DNA of 64,000 nucleotides. Origin: Danxiaibacter flavus. GTDB lineage: Bacteria; Bacteroidota; Bacteroidia; Chitinophagales; Chitinophagaceae. The stretch covers positions 26,439-90,438 of the forward strand of contig NZ_JAULBC010000014.1 of the NCBI RefSeq assembly GCF_041060425.1, in the 5' to 3' direction. Under the pieces are notes generated by a model that saw only the letters and a list, made by a program, of their open reading frames with translations, made no database searches and was not told where the DNA came from. Shown here in pieces: positions 52,914-60,928 of the stretch (positions are counted from its first letter, which is position 1; every line of letters begins with the position of its first letter). Position numbers and translations under genes: made by a program.

Positions 52914-53732
52914 ATGGAACAAACAACCGCAACACTCAAAGGGATCATCCATCCGTATGAACATTACGGAGAAGGATTGACGCAGCCCATTGTGGAAGTA
53001 AAGGGCCTGAATGTATTTAGCAAGAATGCACAAATTCTAAAGAACATTCATCTTTCCGTTCCGAAAAATAAAATAACTGTTTTGCTGGGACCATCCGGTT
53101 GTGGTAAGACCACTTTATTGAAATGCCTGAACAGGCTAACTGATTTATATAGTGATTTGCGGCTGGACGGTTCAATTTTTATTGACAATGAAGACATTTT
53201 AAATACACCACGCGATATAACGGAAATAAGGCAAAAGATGGGATTGCTGTTGCAAAGGCCTTTCCCGTTGCCCATGTCTATTGCGGGAAATATTACTTAC
53301 GGACTTAAACTAAAAGGTATTCGCAATAAAAAAATACTGGAGGCAAAGGTTGAAAAACATTTGCGCGATGTGGCACTCTGGGATGAAGTAAAAGACCGTT
53401 TATCCCATTCTGCCAACAGTTTATCCATAGGTCAGCAGCAACGTCTTTGTCTTGCGCGGGGCCTGGCAGTTGAGCCTGAAATTATTCTTGCAGATGAACC
53501 TACTTCAGCGCTCGATCCTATTTCAAGCAAGGTGATTGAGGAAGAGTTCATCAAATTAAAAAATGACTATACCATCATATTGGTTACGCATATATTGAGG
53601 CAGGCAAAGCGTCTTGCTGATTATGTTGTGTTCATGTACTACGGTGAGATTGTAGAACACGGCGATGCGGAAGAAATTTTCAACAATCCGAAAACAGCGT
53701 TGCTAAAACACTACCTGGAATCCGGATATTAA
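52914..53732 (+). CDS. pstB: Phosphate ABC transporter ATPase PstB
   Basis: 272 residues. Walker A GPSGCGKTT, signature LSIGQQQRLCLARGLA (LSIGQ in place of the usual LSGGQ), Walker B EIILADEPTSALDP and the switch His in LVTHILRQA. A 27-residue N-terminal extension (TTATLKGIIHPYEHYGEGLT) precedes the cassette. It energises PstCA and is last in the set; a terminator follows 32 bp after the stop. Confidence 0.93.
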   Translation: MEQTTATLKGIIHPYEHYGEGLTQPIVEVKGLNVFSKNAQILKNIHLSVPKNKITVLLGPSGCGKTTLLKCLNRLTDLYSDLRLDGSIFIDNEDILNTPRDITEIRQKMGLLLQRPFPLPMSIAGNITYGLKLKGIRNKKILEAKVEKHLRDVALWDEVKDRLSHSANSLSIGQQQRLCLARGLAVEPEIILADEPTSALDPISSKVIEEEFIKLKNDYTIILVTHILRQAKRLADYVVFMYYGEIVEHGDAEEIFNNPKTALLKHYLESGY

Positions 53733-53764
53733 ACTTGTTGTTGGAGGTTATATGCTAAAACCTT

Positions 53765-53799
53765 AGCCGCTCTATTCCTGGAGTGGCTTATTTTTTTTA
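53765..53799 (+). terminator. Rho-independent terminator of the pst operon
   Basis: agccgctc pairs with gagtggct (one G-U pair) around an 8-base loop and is followed by tatttttttt. Confidence 0.75.
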
Positions 53800-53865
53800 C
53801 TGTCTTACGATCTTACATGTCTTACACGTCTTACGGTCTTACTATCTTACGGTCTTACTGTCTTC
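53800..53865. repeat. cttacggtct word array between two terminators
   Basis: About nine units of gtcttacgatcttacatgtc / ttacacgtcttacggtctta type. It lies between the pst terminator and the DUF2911 terminator, and is the reverse complement of the family at 60738-60822. Confidence 0.75.
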
Positions 53866-53902
53866 AAAAAAAGCCACTTCCAAAGAAGCGGCCTTTTTTT
53901 CA
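53866..53902 (-). terminator. Bidirectional terminator of the DUF2911 gene
   Basis: gccacttc and gaagcggc pair around caaa with one A-C mismatch in the stem; runs of A on the left and T on the right serve both directions. 14 bp beyond the minus-strand stop at 53917. Confidence 0.7.
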
Positions 53903-53916
53903 AATTCTTTCTTTTC

Positions 53917-54753
53917 TTATAACGTCTTAATCAGCTCGTTTGCCATCTTTACATATTCATCGTTCTTGGCTTTGGTAGCAGCTTCAACACATTTGGTTGC
54001 GCTGGCTTTTGCGCCATTGCTATCCTTCATTTCTTTCTGAATCCTTGCCTTCATAAGGTACATCCAGAATGCATCAGGGTTTGAAGCCAATGCACTGTTT
54101 ACATTTTCCAATGCTTTGGGATAGTTCTTGTCATACTCATAGTAGAACCTTGCTGCATCCCAATACGGTTTTTTATCGGTTTTCATTGCAGCTTCAATCT
54201 GGCCTCTAACCTTTTCAACCACGTTAGTAGAAATAGGTATCGCTACACCTGTGCTTCCCCAAAGCAAAAACAGGTTACAGCTTTCATCTTTCAGATCACC
54301 AAAAAGCATAGTAAATGTTTCCAGGTTTTCATTCATGTTGAAAGAAGGCACTTTCATTTTTACAACATCATCAGATTCTTTGTAACCATCAGCGCCCCAG
54401 TTTTTCAATCCCTTATTAAAAATCACCTCCCATTCAGAACTTCCCGGTACAGTGTAAATAACATAGCTACCTGAATCAATTTTAGTGGTTCCGATTGTTA
54501 CAGGGTCAGTAAAATGGATTAACGTGGCAGCATTTGCGCCGGTTCTCCATACTTTTCCAATAGGAGCAAGCGGCGTGTTGTCGCCAAATACAGCTCTTCC
54601 TCTTAATGATGGCCTTGAGTAAGTCAGTTCAATCTGACCTGTTCCAAAATCCTGTTTGATGTTTGTTGTTGGACTTGGTTGTGGCATTTTAACCTGCGCC
54701 TGAGTAACAAAGGCAGAGACCACGAAAGCAGCAATTAGCATGTGCTTCTTCAT
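53917..54753 (-). CDS. DUF2911 domain exported protein with TPR-like tail
   Basis: 278 residues. Signal peptide (HMLIAAFVVSAFVTQAQ), DUF2911 (LTYSRPSLRGRAVFGDNTPL, then GKVWRTGANAATLIHFTDPV and GSYVIYTVPGSSEWEVIFNK) and a helical C-terminal third with one to two TPR-like repeats (AARFYYEYDKNYPKALENVN). Common in Bacteroidota; the role is unknown. Stand-alone gene. Confidence 0.88.
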   Translation of the reverse strand: MKKHMLIAAFVVSAFVTQAQVKMPQPSPTTNIKQDFGTGQIELTYSRPSLRGRAVFGDNTPLAPIGKVWRTGANAATLIHFTDPVTIGTTKIDSGSYVIYTVPGSSEWEVIFNKGLKNWGADGYKESDDVVKMKVPSFNMNENLETFTMLFGDLKDESCNLFLLWGSTGVAIPISTNVVEKVRGQIEAAMKTDKKPYWDAARFYYEYDKNYPKALENVNSALASNPDAFWMYLMKARIQKEMKDSNGAKASATKCVEAATKAKNDEYVKMANELIKTL

Positions 54754-54994
54754 ATGCTTGTTTTTAGTTTAATAAATGCCGACAGACAGGGTGTTCTTCC
54801 GGTAATCAATCAACAATGCAGTCTAAACAAAGAGAATGTTTTTTTCCACTTAACTAAACAACATTGAATTGCAAACCTAATAGAATGTAGTTAATAACCA
54901 ACGGGAAATACGGAAATGTGTCAATTTATTTATGGACGGGAAGAAATGAATTAGCGGATGGAAAAAATCGGGATGAAACGACTATTTTTTCAAC

Positions 54995-56278
54995 TTAAAA
55001 GTGAATGGTGACCTTACCTTTCTTTCTTTTTTTGTCGCTTGTCCAGGCAGGTCCCCCTTTAATAATGTCTACGGCAATTTTATCAGCATCGCCATTCAAT
55101 GACTTTAAAACTTTAAAGCTGTAAGGCTTCCCTTTATTGTCGACCAGGAATTCTATCATCACATCACCATTTAAATCCGACATACTCGCAGTAGAATCAT
55201 ATTTTTTCTTCATTTTTTCAGCAACATATTTATCGAAAGACTCCCATCCGGTAACCGGGCTGGCCAGGCTATCAGTCTTTTTCATTTTTCTGCTTACATA
55301 ATCCATCACTACTGTCTCAGCCAGGGATTCTCCGCTTTCGGAAATGGTAATTGCATTGTTTGAATCCTGCTTCAGGAGTACATTTTTGTCCGCGTAACCG
55401 ATTGACGAAACTGAAACCATTGCTGTAGAATCCTGCGACACGATGGCAAAATTGCCATCCATATCAGTCACGGTTCCTGCTTTTGTGTTCGTAAATGCAA
55501 TAGTTGCGTTTGGCACCGGCAAATGATTTTCATCGGATACCTTCCCTTTAAAGACATATGTCTTTAAAGGTGCAGCAAAACCACGCTGCGTACCGGACGT
55601 TACATTTCGTAGCGCCTTTGATCCATTTGATATTGCCGGTGATATTTCTTTAATCGTATCGCTTTTTGTTTTTTCTTCAAGTAAATCCGCCCGTGCTGCA
55701 ACAGCTTCTTCATCGCGGGCTACTTTCGCGGCCTTCAATTCTTCTTTTTTTGCGGCGTTAGCCTCAGCCCGGGCAAGTTTTGCACGTTGTTCCCTTTCAG
55801 CCGCTACTTCCTTATTTTTTTGTGCTTGCCGGATAACTTCATTTTTAGCGATTACCGGCGGCTCAGTTTTTTGTTCATTAGCAACAGTATCGGCAGATTG
55901 TGCGGGCTGCCTTTTTTCCTGAGCGACAGCCAGGCCCGTTGCCGAATTATTTTCTTTTATCAGGAGCCAACTTATAGTACCAATTCCCGCCAATAAAATA
56001 ACAGATGCTGCTATACGCCACCAGCCATTTTTCCTCACAAGAATGGGAATTACTTTAGTCTCGTTTTTATCCTGACGAAGCATTGCACTGATTTCATCCA
56101 GATGTTTATATGACTGGCTTATATCTGCTTCACGATAACCTTCAATAGCATCCGCAAGAAAAGGATCGCTGAGTGCGGCCCTTTCCAGATCATGCATCTC
56201 CTTCGCAGTCATGCGACCGCTCAGGTATTTTTCGATATCTGCTATTGAATAGTTGATATGTGAATATTCATCAGCCAT
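54995..56278 (-). CDS. Anti-sigma-like membrane protein with carboxypeptidase-regulatory and TonB-like domains
   Basis: 427 residues. A cytosolic N-terminal region (about 1-60, IEKYLSGRMTAKEMHDLERA) looks like an anti-sigma domain without zinc ligands. One membrane helix follows (about 86-107), then an Ala/Glu/Lys-rich coiled region (150-210), a CarboxypepD_reg-like domain (250-320, VFKGKVSDENHLPVPNATIA) and a TonB-like C-terminal part (345-427, ending KKGKVTIHF). It overlaps the sigma-factor gene by 8 bp, so the two are made together. Probably holds the sigma factor and responds to an envelope signal; the sensing part is unusual. Confidence 0.78.
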   Translation of the reverse strand: MADEYSHINYSIADIEKYLSGRMTAKEMHDLERAALSDPFLADAIEGYREADISQSYKHLDEISAMLRQDKNETKVIPILVRKNGWWRIAASVILLAGIGTISWLLIKENNSATGLAVAQEKRQPAQSADTVANEQKTEPPVIAKNEVIRQAQKNKEVAAEREQRAKLARAEANAAKKEELKAAKVARDEEAVAARADLLEEKTKSDTIKEISPAISNGSKALRNVTSGTQRGFAAPLKTYVFKGKVSDENHLPVPNATIAFTNTKAGTVTDMDGNFAIVSQDSTAMVSVSSIGYADKNVLLKQDSNNAITISESGESLAETVVMDYVSRKMKKTDSLASPVTGWESFDKYVAEKMKKKYDSTASMSDLNGDVMIEFLVDNKGKPYSFKVLKSLNGDADKIAVDIIKGGPAWTSDKKRKKGKVTIHF

Positions 56279-56840
56279 TTTTTTCCATGCAAATTTTAAG
56301 ATTTCGCCTGCCGTTCTGGATCAGGCTTCTCACCTTATTCCACTCCAACCCCGTTTCCTCTACAATTTCATTGTAACATTTGCTCTCCAGGTAAAAAAGC
56401 CGGATACTTAATTTTTGATCTGCAGACAATGTTTCTATGCAATTTTCAAGACTCTTAAATTCCTGCTCGCGCTCCAGCACATTGTCAAGATGCGAAAATT
56501 CCACTGATTGCATAATTTCCTGCTGAAACTCAACTGTAACATTTTTTTTAGCGCTCCGCAAATACATTAGGCAATGGTTTTTCGCCAGTACATAAAGCCA
56601 TCCTTTAAAATTGTCAACACTATGGTTATTTAGTTTTAACAACAATTCATGGTAAATATTCATTACAGCATCTTTGGCCAGTTCGCCGTCCTTCAGATAT
56701 TTAAGGCAGGTACCATACACAAGGTCTGAATAACGCAGATATAAACGTGCCAGCAACTCCTGATCGCCAGTTTGTTTGTAAGCCTGTAAAAGCGCTTCGT
56801 CCGTTTCTTCAGTTTTTCTTATGTGCTGTAGTGGTATCAA
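56271..56840 (-). CDS. Sigma-70 family (ECF-type) RNA polymerase sigma factor
   Basis: About 189 residues from a TTG at 56840. This start is chosen because an exact TAnnTTTG box lies at 56857-56864 and the only ATG in frame (56867) is upstream of it, so an mRNA from this promoter cannot contain that ATG; aaagag precedes the TTG. Region 2 is LYLRYSDLVYGTCLKYLKDG and DNFKGWLYVLAKNHCLMYLR; region 4 LSADQKLSIRLFYLESKCYN followed by EIVEETGLEWNKVRSLIQNG. It should direct transcription when released by the downstream anti-sigma-like protein. Confidence 0.85.
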   Translation of the reverse strand: MIPLQHIRKTEETDEALLQAYKQTGDQELLARLYLRYSDLVYGTCLKYLKDGELAKDAVMNIYHELLLKLNNHSVDNFKGWLYVLAKNHCLMYLRSAKKNVTVEFQQEIMQSVEFSHLDNVLEREQEFKSLENCIETLSADQKLSIRLFYLESKCYNEIVEETGLEWNKVRSLIQNGRRNLKICMEKNG

Positions 56841-56856
56841 TCTCTTTATTGTCAAA

Positions 56857-56864
56857 CAAAAATA
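56857..56864 (-). promoter_or_regulatory. TAnnTTTG-type -7 element of the sigma-factor operon
   Basis: On the minus strand tatttttg is an exact match. It decides the start codon of the sigma factor (see that entry). Confidence 0.5.
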
Positions 56865-56990
56865 CAATTCCTGAAAAAAAGTACCAGATGTTTATGTAAT
56901 CCCTAACAAACGCGCATCCTACTCAAAACAACAAAAAAATACCTGTAAAAAAAGATCCGTACCCTTTTATCATCAATTAAAATCAATGTT

Positions 56991-58964
56991 ATGAAAAGGA
57001 TGCTTTTCCTAAGCTTTTTGCTTAGCATGCTGGCTTTTGCCTTTACTTTTCCCGTTGCAAGAACAATTACCGGAACTATAACAGGAAAAAACAATCAGCC
57101 CTTAGCCGGTGCGGGCATTTTATTAAAAGGCTCCAACATCTCAACAATTTCCGGCCTAAACGGCACTTTCAAAATTGTGGTACCAGATAACAAGGCCATT
57201 CTTATTATCACCTATGCCGGTTATCAAAGTAAAGAGGTACGCGTGGGACAAAAAAATCAACTAAATATTTCATTAAAGATCGCAACATCCCAGGTGCAGG
57301 AAATAAACCTGCTCCCGAACGAAGAAGCAAAGGCTGAAGCAGGCAGCGCCAGCACCCCGCTGACATTACACATGAAATCGTCAGATATCGTCGTTACAGG
57401 ATATGCCGCGAAGATGCGAAGAGCCGAACCAGGAACCGGAGCGCGGGCTTATGATAATGCAGATTCATCATGGCGCTATAATGACAATTTCAATACGGAA
57501 TCTTATGATCATATAACGGATAACCCGTTTCTGAAAGCAAAGGACAATCCGTTGTCGACCTTCAGTATTGATGTGGATGCAGCATCTTACAGTAATATCA
57601 GGCGCTTCGTCAATGATGGTCAGTTACCTCCTCCGGGAGCTGTGCGGATTGAAGAAATGGTGAACTATTTTACGTATCAGTATCCGCAACCTGTAAACAA
57701 TGCACCTTTTAGCGTAAACACAGAGCTTGCTGCATGTCCATGGAATCAACAACACAAATTATTGCTCATTGGATTACAGGGGAAAAAAATACCCGCCGAA
57801 TCATTACCGCCGGCAAACCTGGTCTTTCTTGTTGACGTAAGTGGTAGCATGGACGAACCCAATAAATTGCCGCTCGTGCAATCTTCTTTAAAACTTTTGA
57901 CAGATCAACTGCGGCCGCAAGACAAGGTTGCACTTGTTGTATATGCCGGCAATGCGGGAGTTGTATTGCCTTCTACCTCCGGCGAGTCAACAATAACCAT
58001 TAAACAGGCTATTGACCAGTTACAGGCCGGTGGTTCTACAGCGGGTGGAGAAGGCATTCAATTAGCGTACAAAATTGCGCGGAAGAACTTTATTAAAAAT
58101 GGCAATAACCGTGTAATTCTTTGCACAGATGGCGATTTTAATGTTGGTATGAGCAGTGATGACGACCTGGAAAGATTAATTGAAAAGGAGAGAGAAGGCG
58201 GCGTGTTTTTAACAGTATTGGGCTATGGTATGGGCAATTATAAAGACAGCAAAATGCAAAAGCTGGCTGATAAAGGAAATGGCAACCACGCTTATATTGA
58301 TGGCCTTACAGAAGCCAGAAAGGTACTTGTAAGCGAATTTGGTGGCACTTTATTTGCAATAGCCAAAGATGTTAAGCTGCAAATAGAATTTAACCCGCTG
58401 AAAGTGCAGTCGTACAGGCTTATTGGCTATGAAAACAGGCTTTTAGCTAAAGAAGATTTTAATAATGACACAAAAGATGCGGGTGAATTAGGCAGCGGCC
58501 ATACAGTTACAGCGCTATATGAAGTGGTACCTGCAGACGTAACTGATCCTTCGACCGATAACGTTGACCCTTTACGTTACCAGGATCCTTCAAAAACTGT
58601 AAAAGTGAATGCATTTAAGGATGAGTTAGTAAATATCAGGTTACGATACAAGAATCCCGGAGAAGATGTTAGTAAACTTTTACAATACCCTCTGATTGAA
58701 AAAACAGTTGACATAAAATCAACCTCAGCCAACTTCCGTTTTGCTTCGGCAGTTGCAGCATTTGGCATGTTGTTACGCGATTCAAAATACAAAGGAGCTG
58801 CGGATTATAAACTCATTTCATCTTTGGCAGGCGGGGCACTTGCCAATGACAAAGAGGGATATAGAAAAGAGTTTATACAGTTGGTTGAAAAGGCATCGGC
58901 TCTATCAAAAAAGAAAGATGTATCAAAAGTTCAGGTAGTGCCCGTTGATGATGATTCTGAATAG
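56991..58964 (+). CDS. VWA-domain protein with CarboxypepD_reg domain (YfbK-like, DUF3520)
   Basis: 657 residues. Signal peptide (about 1-24), CarboxypepD_reg-like domain (26-97, ITGTITGKNNQPLAGAGILL), a SusC-like joint VVTGYAAKMRR (134-144), a VWF-A N-terminal partner region (FSIDVDAASYSNIRRFVNDG), a VWA domain with MIDAS DVSGS (282-286) and a C-terminal DUF3520 region (SGHTVTALYEVVPADVTDPS). YfbK-like proteins are exported and of unknown role. Divergent from the sigma/anti-sigma operon with 120 bp between, and its carboxypeptidase-like domain has a counterpart in the anti-sigma-like protein, which suggests a common job. Confidence 0.88.
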   Translation: MKRMLFLSFLLSMLAFAFTFPVARTITGTITGKNNQPLAGAGILLKGSNISTISGLNGTFKIVVPDNKAILIITYAGYQSKEVRVGQKNQLNISLKIATSQVQEINLLPNEEAKAEAGSASTPLTLHMKSSDIVVTGYAAKMRRAEPGTGARAYDNADSSWRYNDNFNTESYDHITDNPFLKAKDNPLSTFSIDVDAASYSNIRRFVNDGQLPPPGAVRIEEMVNYFTYQYPQPVNNAPFSVNTELAACPWNQQHKLLLIGLQGKKIPAESLPPANLVFLVDVSGSMDEPNKLPLVQSSLKLLTDQLRPQDKVALVVYAGNAGVVLPSTSGESTITIKQAIDQLQAGGSTAGGEGIQLAYKIARKNFIKNGNNRVILCTDGDFNVGMSSDDDLERLIEKEREGGVFLTVLGYGMGNYKDSKMQKLADKGNGNHAYIDGLTEARKVLVSEFGGTLFAIAKDVKLQIEFNPLKVQSYRLIGYENRLLAKEDFNNDTKDAGELGSGHTVTALYEVVPADVTDPSTDNVDPLRYQDPSKTVKVNAFKDELVNIRLRYKNPGEDVSKLLQYPLIEKTVDIKSTSANFRFASAVAAFGMLLRDSKYKGAADYKLISSLAGGALANDKEGYRKEFIQLVEKASALSKKKDVSKVQVVPVDDDSE

Positions 58965-59007
58965 CAGAGACGACCTGCAAAAATGTTCACTCCTAACACC
59001 AGCATAC

Positions 59008-59042
59008 GGCTGCGGGGCTATTGCTTCGCAGCTATTTTTTTT
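59008..59042 (+). terminator. Rho-independent terminator of the VWA gene
   Basis: gctgcg pairs with cgcagc, with one G-U pair outside, around a 12-base loop; tattttttttg follows. 44 bp after the stop. Confidence 0.7.
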
Positions 59043-59089
59043 GAAGAATATTCCAGTTGAGGTTATTATTCTCATGGAAACCAAAATAC

Positions 59090-59134
59090 AGTTACACGGA
59101 GTGTCACGGAGGAGACACTGAGTTGCACAGAGAA
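59090..59134. repeat. cacggag dispersed repeat, copy 2
   Basis: cagttacacggagtgtcacg then gaggagacactgagttgcac and agagaat. Counterpart of 21230-21274. Confidence 0.65.
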
Positions 59135-59176
59135 TATTCCCAGGAGATATATTTCAAAGTGAACGCTACTATTGAC

Positions 59177-59220
59177 TTTGGGTTTTGAGCTTTGGGCTTT
59201 AAGCTTTAAGCTCAAGCTAT
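59177..59220. repeat. aagctttgggc word array at the xerD stop codon
   Basis: ttgggttttgagctttgggc then tttaagctttaagctcaagc. On the minus strand the xerD gene ends AAA-TAG and the TAG opens the first word tagcttgagc. Confidence 0.75.
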
Positions 59221-60128
59221 TTCTTCATCTTCCCAAATGCCGGATGATACCGATTCAATGTATCTCTTAAAAAATCCCTGTCCAGGTGGGTATAAATCTC
59301 CGTAGTAGTAATACTTTCATGCCCTAACATTTCCTGTACGGCGCGGAGATCTGCACCACCTTCAACAAGATGTGTGGCAAAGGAATGACGGAAAGTGTGC
59401 GGTGATATATTTTTTGTAATGCCTGCCTTTTTTGCCAACTCCTTAATGATGTAAAAAATCATGATGCGGCTTAGCGATTTGCCATGTTTGTTCAGGAACA
59501 ATATGTCTTCAAAGTTCTTTTGTACCGGCTGGTGAACACGAATGTTCTCCCGGTATATTTTGATGTATTTGATTGCTTCACTACCTATAGGCACAAGTCT
59601 TTCTTTATCTCCCTTTCCGATAACTCTTATAAAACCAACATCCAAATAGAGGGCACTGATTTTAAGGTTCACAAGTTCGCTAACGCGAAGGCCGCAGCTA
59701 TATAATGTTTCAAGAATTGCCTTGTTTCTTCCTCCGTCTGGTTTGCTGTGGTCTATTTGCGAAATGATGGCCTCAATCTCTTCAAAACTCAATACATCGG
59801 GTAAGGCCCTTTTTAACTTAGGTGCTTCAAGCAAAGTTGAGGGATCTGCAGAAACGATGTTTTCAATCAGACAGTATTTAAAAAAAGCTTTTATGCCGGA
59901 GATGATCCTGGCCTGGGATGTTGGGGTCATACCCAACTCTGCAACCCACTGAACGAAGTGATGCAGATCATTCAAATGGACCTCTTGCGGCGATTTGCCG
60001 TTACCGGAAGCAGACAGGTATTCTGTAAGTTTGTCAACATCCCGTAAATAAGCTTCCACGGAGTGATCGCTCAGCGATTTCTCCATCTGCAAATAAACCT
60101 TAAACCCTTTTTTGTACGGTTGCCACAT
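59217..60128 (-). CDS. xerD: Tyrosine recombinase XerD
   Basis: 303 residues. N-terminal SAM-like DNA-binding domain (FKVYLQMEKSLSDHSVEAYL) and a catalytic domain with the first Arg in YSCGLRVSELVNL, a Lys in GKGDKERLVPIG, HTFRHSFATHLVEGGADLRA (His-x-x-Arg), LGHESITTTEIYTH (His and the nucleophile Tyr). Length and order fit the chromosomal XerC/XerD dimer-resolution enzymes; XerD is the closer reading. It does not sit near attachment sites or mobile genes, so it is a core gene. The stop lies in a repeat word. Confidence 0.92.
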   Translation of the reverse strand: MWQPYKKGFKVYLQMEKSLSDHSVEAYLRDVDKLTEYLSASGNGKSPQEVHLNDLHHFVQWVAELGMTPTSQARIISGIKAFFKYCLIENIVSADPSTLLEAPKLKRALPDVLSFEEIEAIISQIDHSKPDGGRNKAILETLYSCGLRVSELVNLKISALYLDVGFIRVIGKGDKERLVPIGSEAIKYIKIYRENIRVHQPVQKNFEDILFLNKHGKSLSRIMIFYIIKELAKKAGITKNISPHTFRHSFATHLVEGGADLRAVQEMLGHESITTTEIYTHLDRDFLRDTLNRYHPAFGKMKK

Positions 60129-60239
60129 TGAAAATATCCAGCTTTAAAATCTGAAAGAAAACTAAGCCGCAAGATAATTGAATAAAGCTTGCTAATTCAA
60201 TAACAAATACGATATTGCGGGCACATAAGTTTTGTGAAT

Positions 60240-60761
60240 ATGCAGCCTGTCAATTTCCGTTCGTTTGCCCAGAAAGTCCGCCATAACAAGAAAGGCTTTA
60301 AACGCTTTTTAGCTAAAGTGGAAAAGAAAGCGCCAGAAAATCTTGATCAGATGGCAGAAGAGATCGATAAAGAAGTATGGGGTGTAACAGACTGCCTTAG
60401 CTGCGCCAACTGCTGTAAAAAAATGACGCCTACTTTCACTACGAAAGACATTACCCGCATTTCTGCTTTTTTGAACATGTCGCCCAAAGCCTTCAAAGAA
60501 AAATGGTTGTACTATGATAAAAAGGACCGCGATTGGATGAACAGATCTCAGCCCTGTCAGTTTTTAAACCTGGCAGACAACAAATGTTCCATCTATGAAG
60601 TAAGGCCCGAAGACTGCGCCGGCTTCCCACACCTGAAGAAGAAGAAAATGGTTGATTATATTCACGTTCATCAACAAAATATTGAGTATTGCCCGGCCAC
60701 GTATAATATGGTGGAGAGGATGATGGAAAGGATGGAAGACCGTAAGACAGTAAGATCGTAA
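60240..60761 (+). CDS. YkgJ-family cysteine cluster protein
   Basis: 173 residues from the ATG at 60240; a GTG two codons upstream is also possible. The cysteine cluster is CLSCANCCKKMTPTF followed by CQFLNLADNKCSIYEVRPED and CAGFPH, the zinc- or Fe-S-binding pattern of UPF0153/YkgJ. A basic N-terminal region (FRSFAQKVRHNKKGFKRFLA) precedes it. Role unknown. The last residues DRKTVRS are translated from the cgtaagacagtaag repeat that starts at 60738, so the true ancestral C-terminus may have been different. Confidence 0.85.
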   Translation: MQPVNFRSFAQKVRHNKKGFKRFLAKVEKKAPENLDQMAEEIDKEVWGVTDCLSCANCCKKMTPTFTTKDITRISAFLNMSPKAFKEKWLYYDKKDRDWMNRSQPCQFLNLADNKCSIYEVRPEDCAGFPHLKKKKMVDYIHVHQQNIEYCPATYNMVERMMERMEDRKTVRS

Positions 60762-60822
60762 GACAGTAAGATCGTAAGACGCGTAAGATGGTAAGACACG
60801 TGAGACGTGCAAGATTGGTAAG
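60738..60822. repeat. cgtaagaca word array running out of the ykgJ 3' end
   Basis: About eight units, such as accgtaagacagtaagatcg and taagacgcgtaagatggtaa, begin seven codons before the stop of ykgJ and continue for 60 bp past it. Reverse-complement relation to 53800-53865. Confidence 0.75.
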
Positions 60823-60928
60823 ATGTGAAAAAAACAACAATTGTATGAATTGACGCGTAATGTATTGGTAGCAGGATTTTCCGGAAGTGAAATAAATGAT
60901 CAGCAATCAGCAACCATAAACGCAACCC

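Noticed and set aside
59217..60128. Integrase of a mobile element
   Set aside because: Size, motifs and neighbours fit the chromosomal XerD; no attachment sites or cargo.
60493..60925. Minus-strand frames over the ykgJ end
   Set aside because: They read the cgtaagaca repeat backwards (repeating TVLRSYCLTVL pattern) and lie opposite a real gene.
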